This document shows positions 63,867 through 64,000 of a DNA stretch of 64,000 nucleotides, in pieces. The DNA is taken from the NCBI GenBank assembly GCA_963576735.1, contig OY755170.1, forward strand, positions 23,420,875 through 23,484,874, in the 5' to 3' direction. The notes beneath the pieces are model-generated. The model did not search any database. It saw only the letters and a program-made list of their open reading frames with translations, and was not told the origin of the DNA. A program made the translations under genes and the position numbers. Position 1 is the stretch's first letter; every line of letters begins with the position of its first letter. Origin of the DNA: Bedellia somnulentella. Lineage: Eukaryota > Arthropoda > Insecta > Lepidoptera > Bedelliidae.

Positions 63867-64000
63867 GAAATAATTACTCCGATTGGTGACGCGTCATCTA
63901 CAGATCATTTGATTGATGAGACAGACGACCCAACCGACCCAGCCGACCCGACCACGAGCAATACGGCAGAACCCGAAGTTGACGAAGAACAAATGCTGCT
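63867..64000 (+). CDS. Unrecognised gene, exon running off the window
   Basis: Acceptor GTTTTTCAG ends at 63866. Phase 0 reads EIITPIGDASSTDHLIDE, then a DDPTDPADPTTSN stretch and EPEVDEEQMLL, still open at the window edge. Its Asp/Pro/Thr-rich acidic composition matches the preceding exons. Confidence 0.65.

Overview
The window looks like nuclear DNA of an insect, most probably a moth or butterfly. It is AT-rich, has intron-split host genes with GT/AG junctions, and is dense in SINE, RTE-type LINE, mariner and MITE sequence. The species call is inference from gene and repeat content; no database was consulted.

Host genes. (1) RNF113 (CWC24/midlife-crisis type), plus strand, 1262-20941, is rebuilt here from seven exons into one 318-residue frame with a CCCH zinc finger and a C3HC4 RING. 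Its last intron opens with six extra tandem copies of the 3' half of exon 6 plus its splice donor. (2) A DEF8-type gene (C1 plus Rubicon-homology domain), minus strand, 54893-56260, is a single exon. It lies inside an intron of (3), an unrecognised plus-strand gene with phase-compatible exons at 49180-49778, 50955-51126, 57980-58192 and 63867 to the window edge. That gene encodes a Gly-Asp-Thr-Asp repeat and a small Cys cluster.

Mobile DNA fills most of the rest. From 23.9 to 41.1 kb there is a 5'-truncated LINE with an open reverse transcriptase (23871-26041), then an RTE-clade LINE (about 26274-41100). The RTE is split by a 13,768-bp Polinton/Maverick (adintovirus-like) element at 27159-40926, flanked by a perfect 6-bp target duplication CTTGGA. 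This element is the most unusual object in the window. About 4.7 kb of its left end (termini, a spliced gene, protein-primed DNA polymerase and the start of the packaging ATPase) recurs as a nearly identical inverted copy at its right end. Between the arms lie only 2.4 kb of single-copy sequence: the rest of the ATPase, a pX-like protein, a conserved unknown and an integrase cut off at the inversion point. I see no capsid or protease gene. The polymerase is broken at the same places in both arms, yet the arms are almost identical and the target duplication is perfect. This suggests a copy-back derivative mobilised in trans. The left arm also carries a 1,925-bp tandem duplication.

Other elements: an RTE-tailed SINE (called SINE-A here, about 20 copies); a tRNA-headed SINE (SINE-B); a second tRNA-like SINE (SINE-C) with several snap-back palindromic copies; several foldback MITEs; a mariner relic; a 3-kb long-TIR element (15074-18127) sitting in another RTE tail; two copies of an ORF1-only half-LINE; and a decayed LINE at 59.96-62.99 kb.
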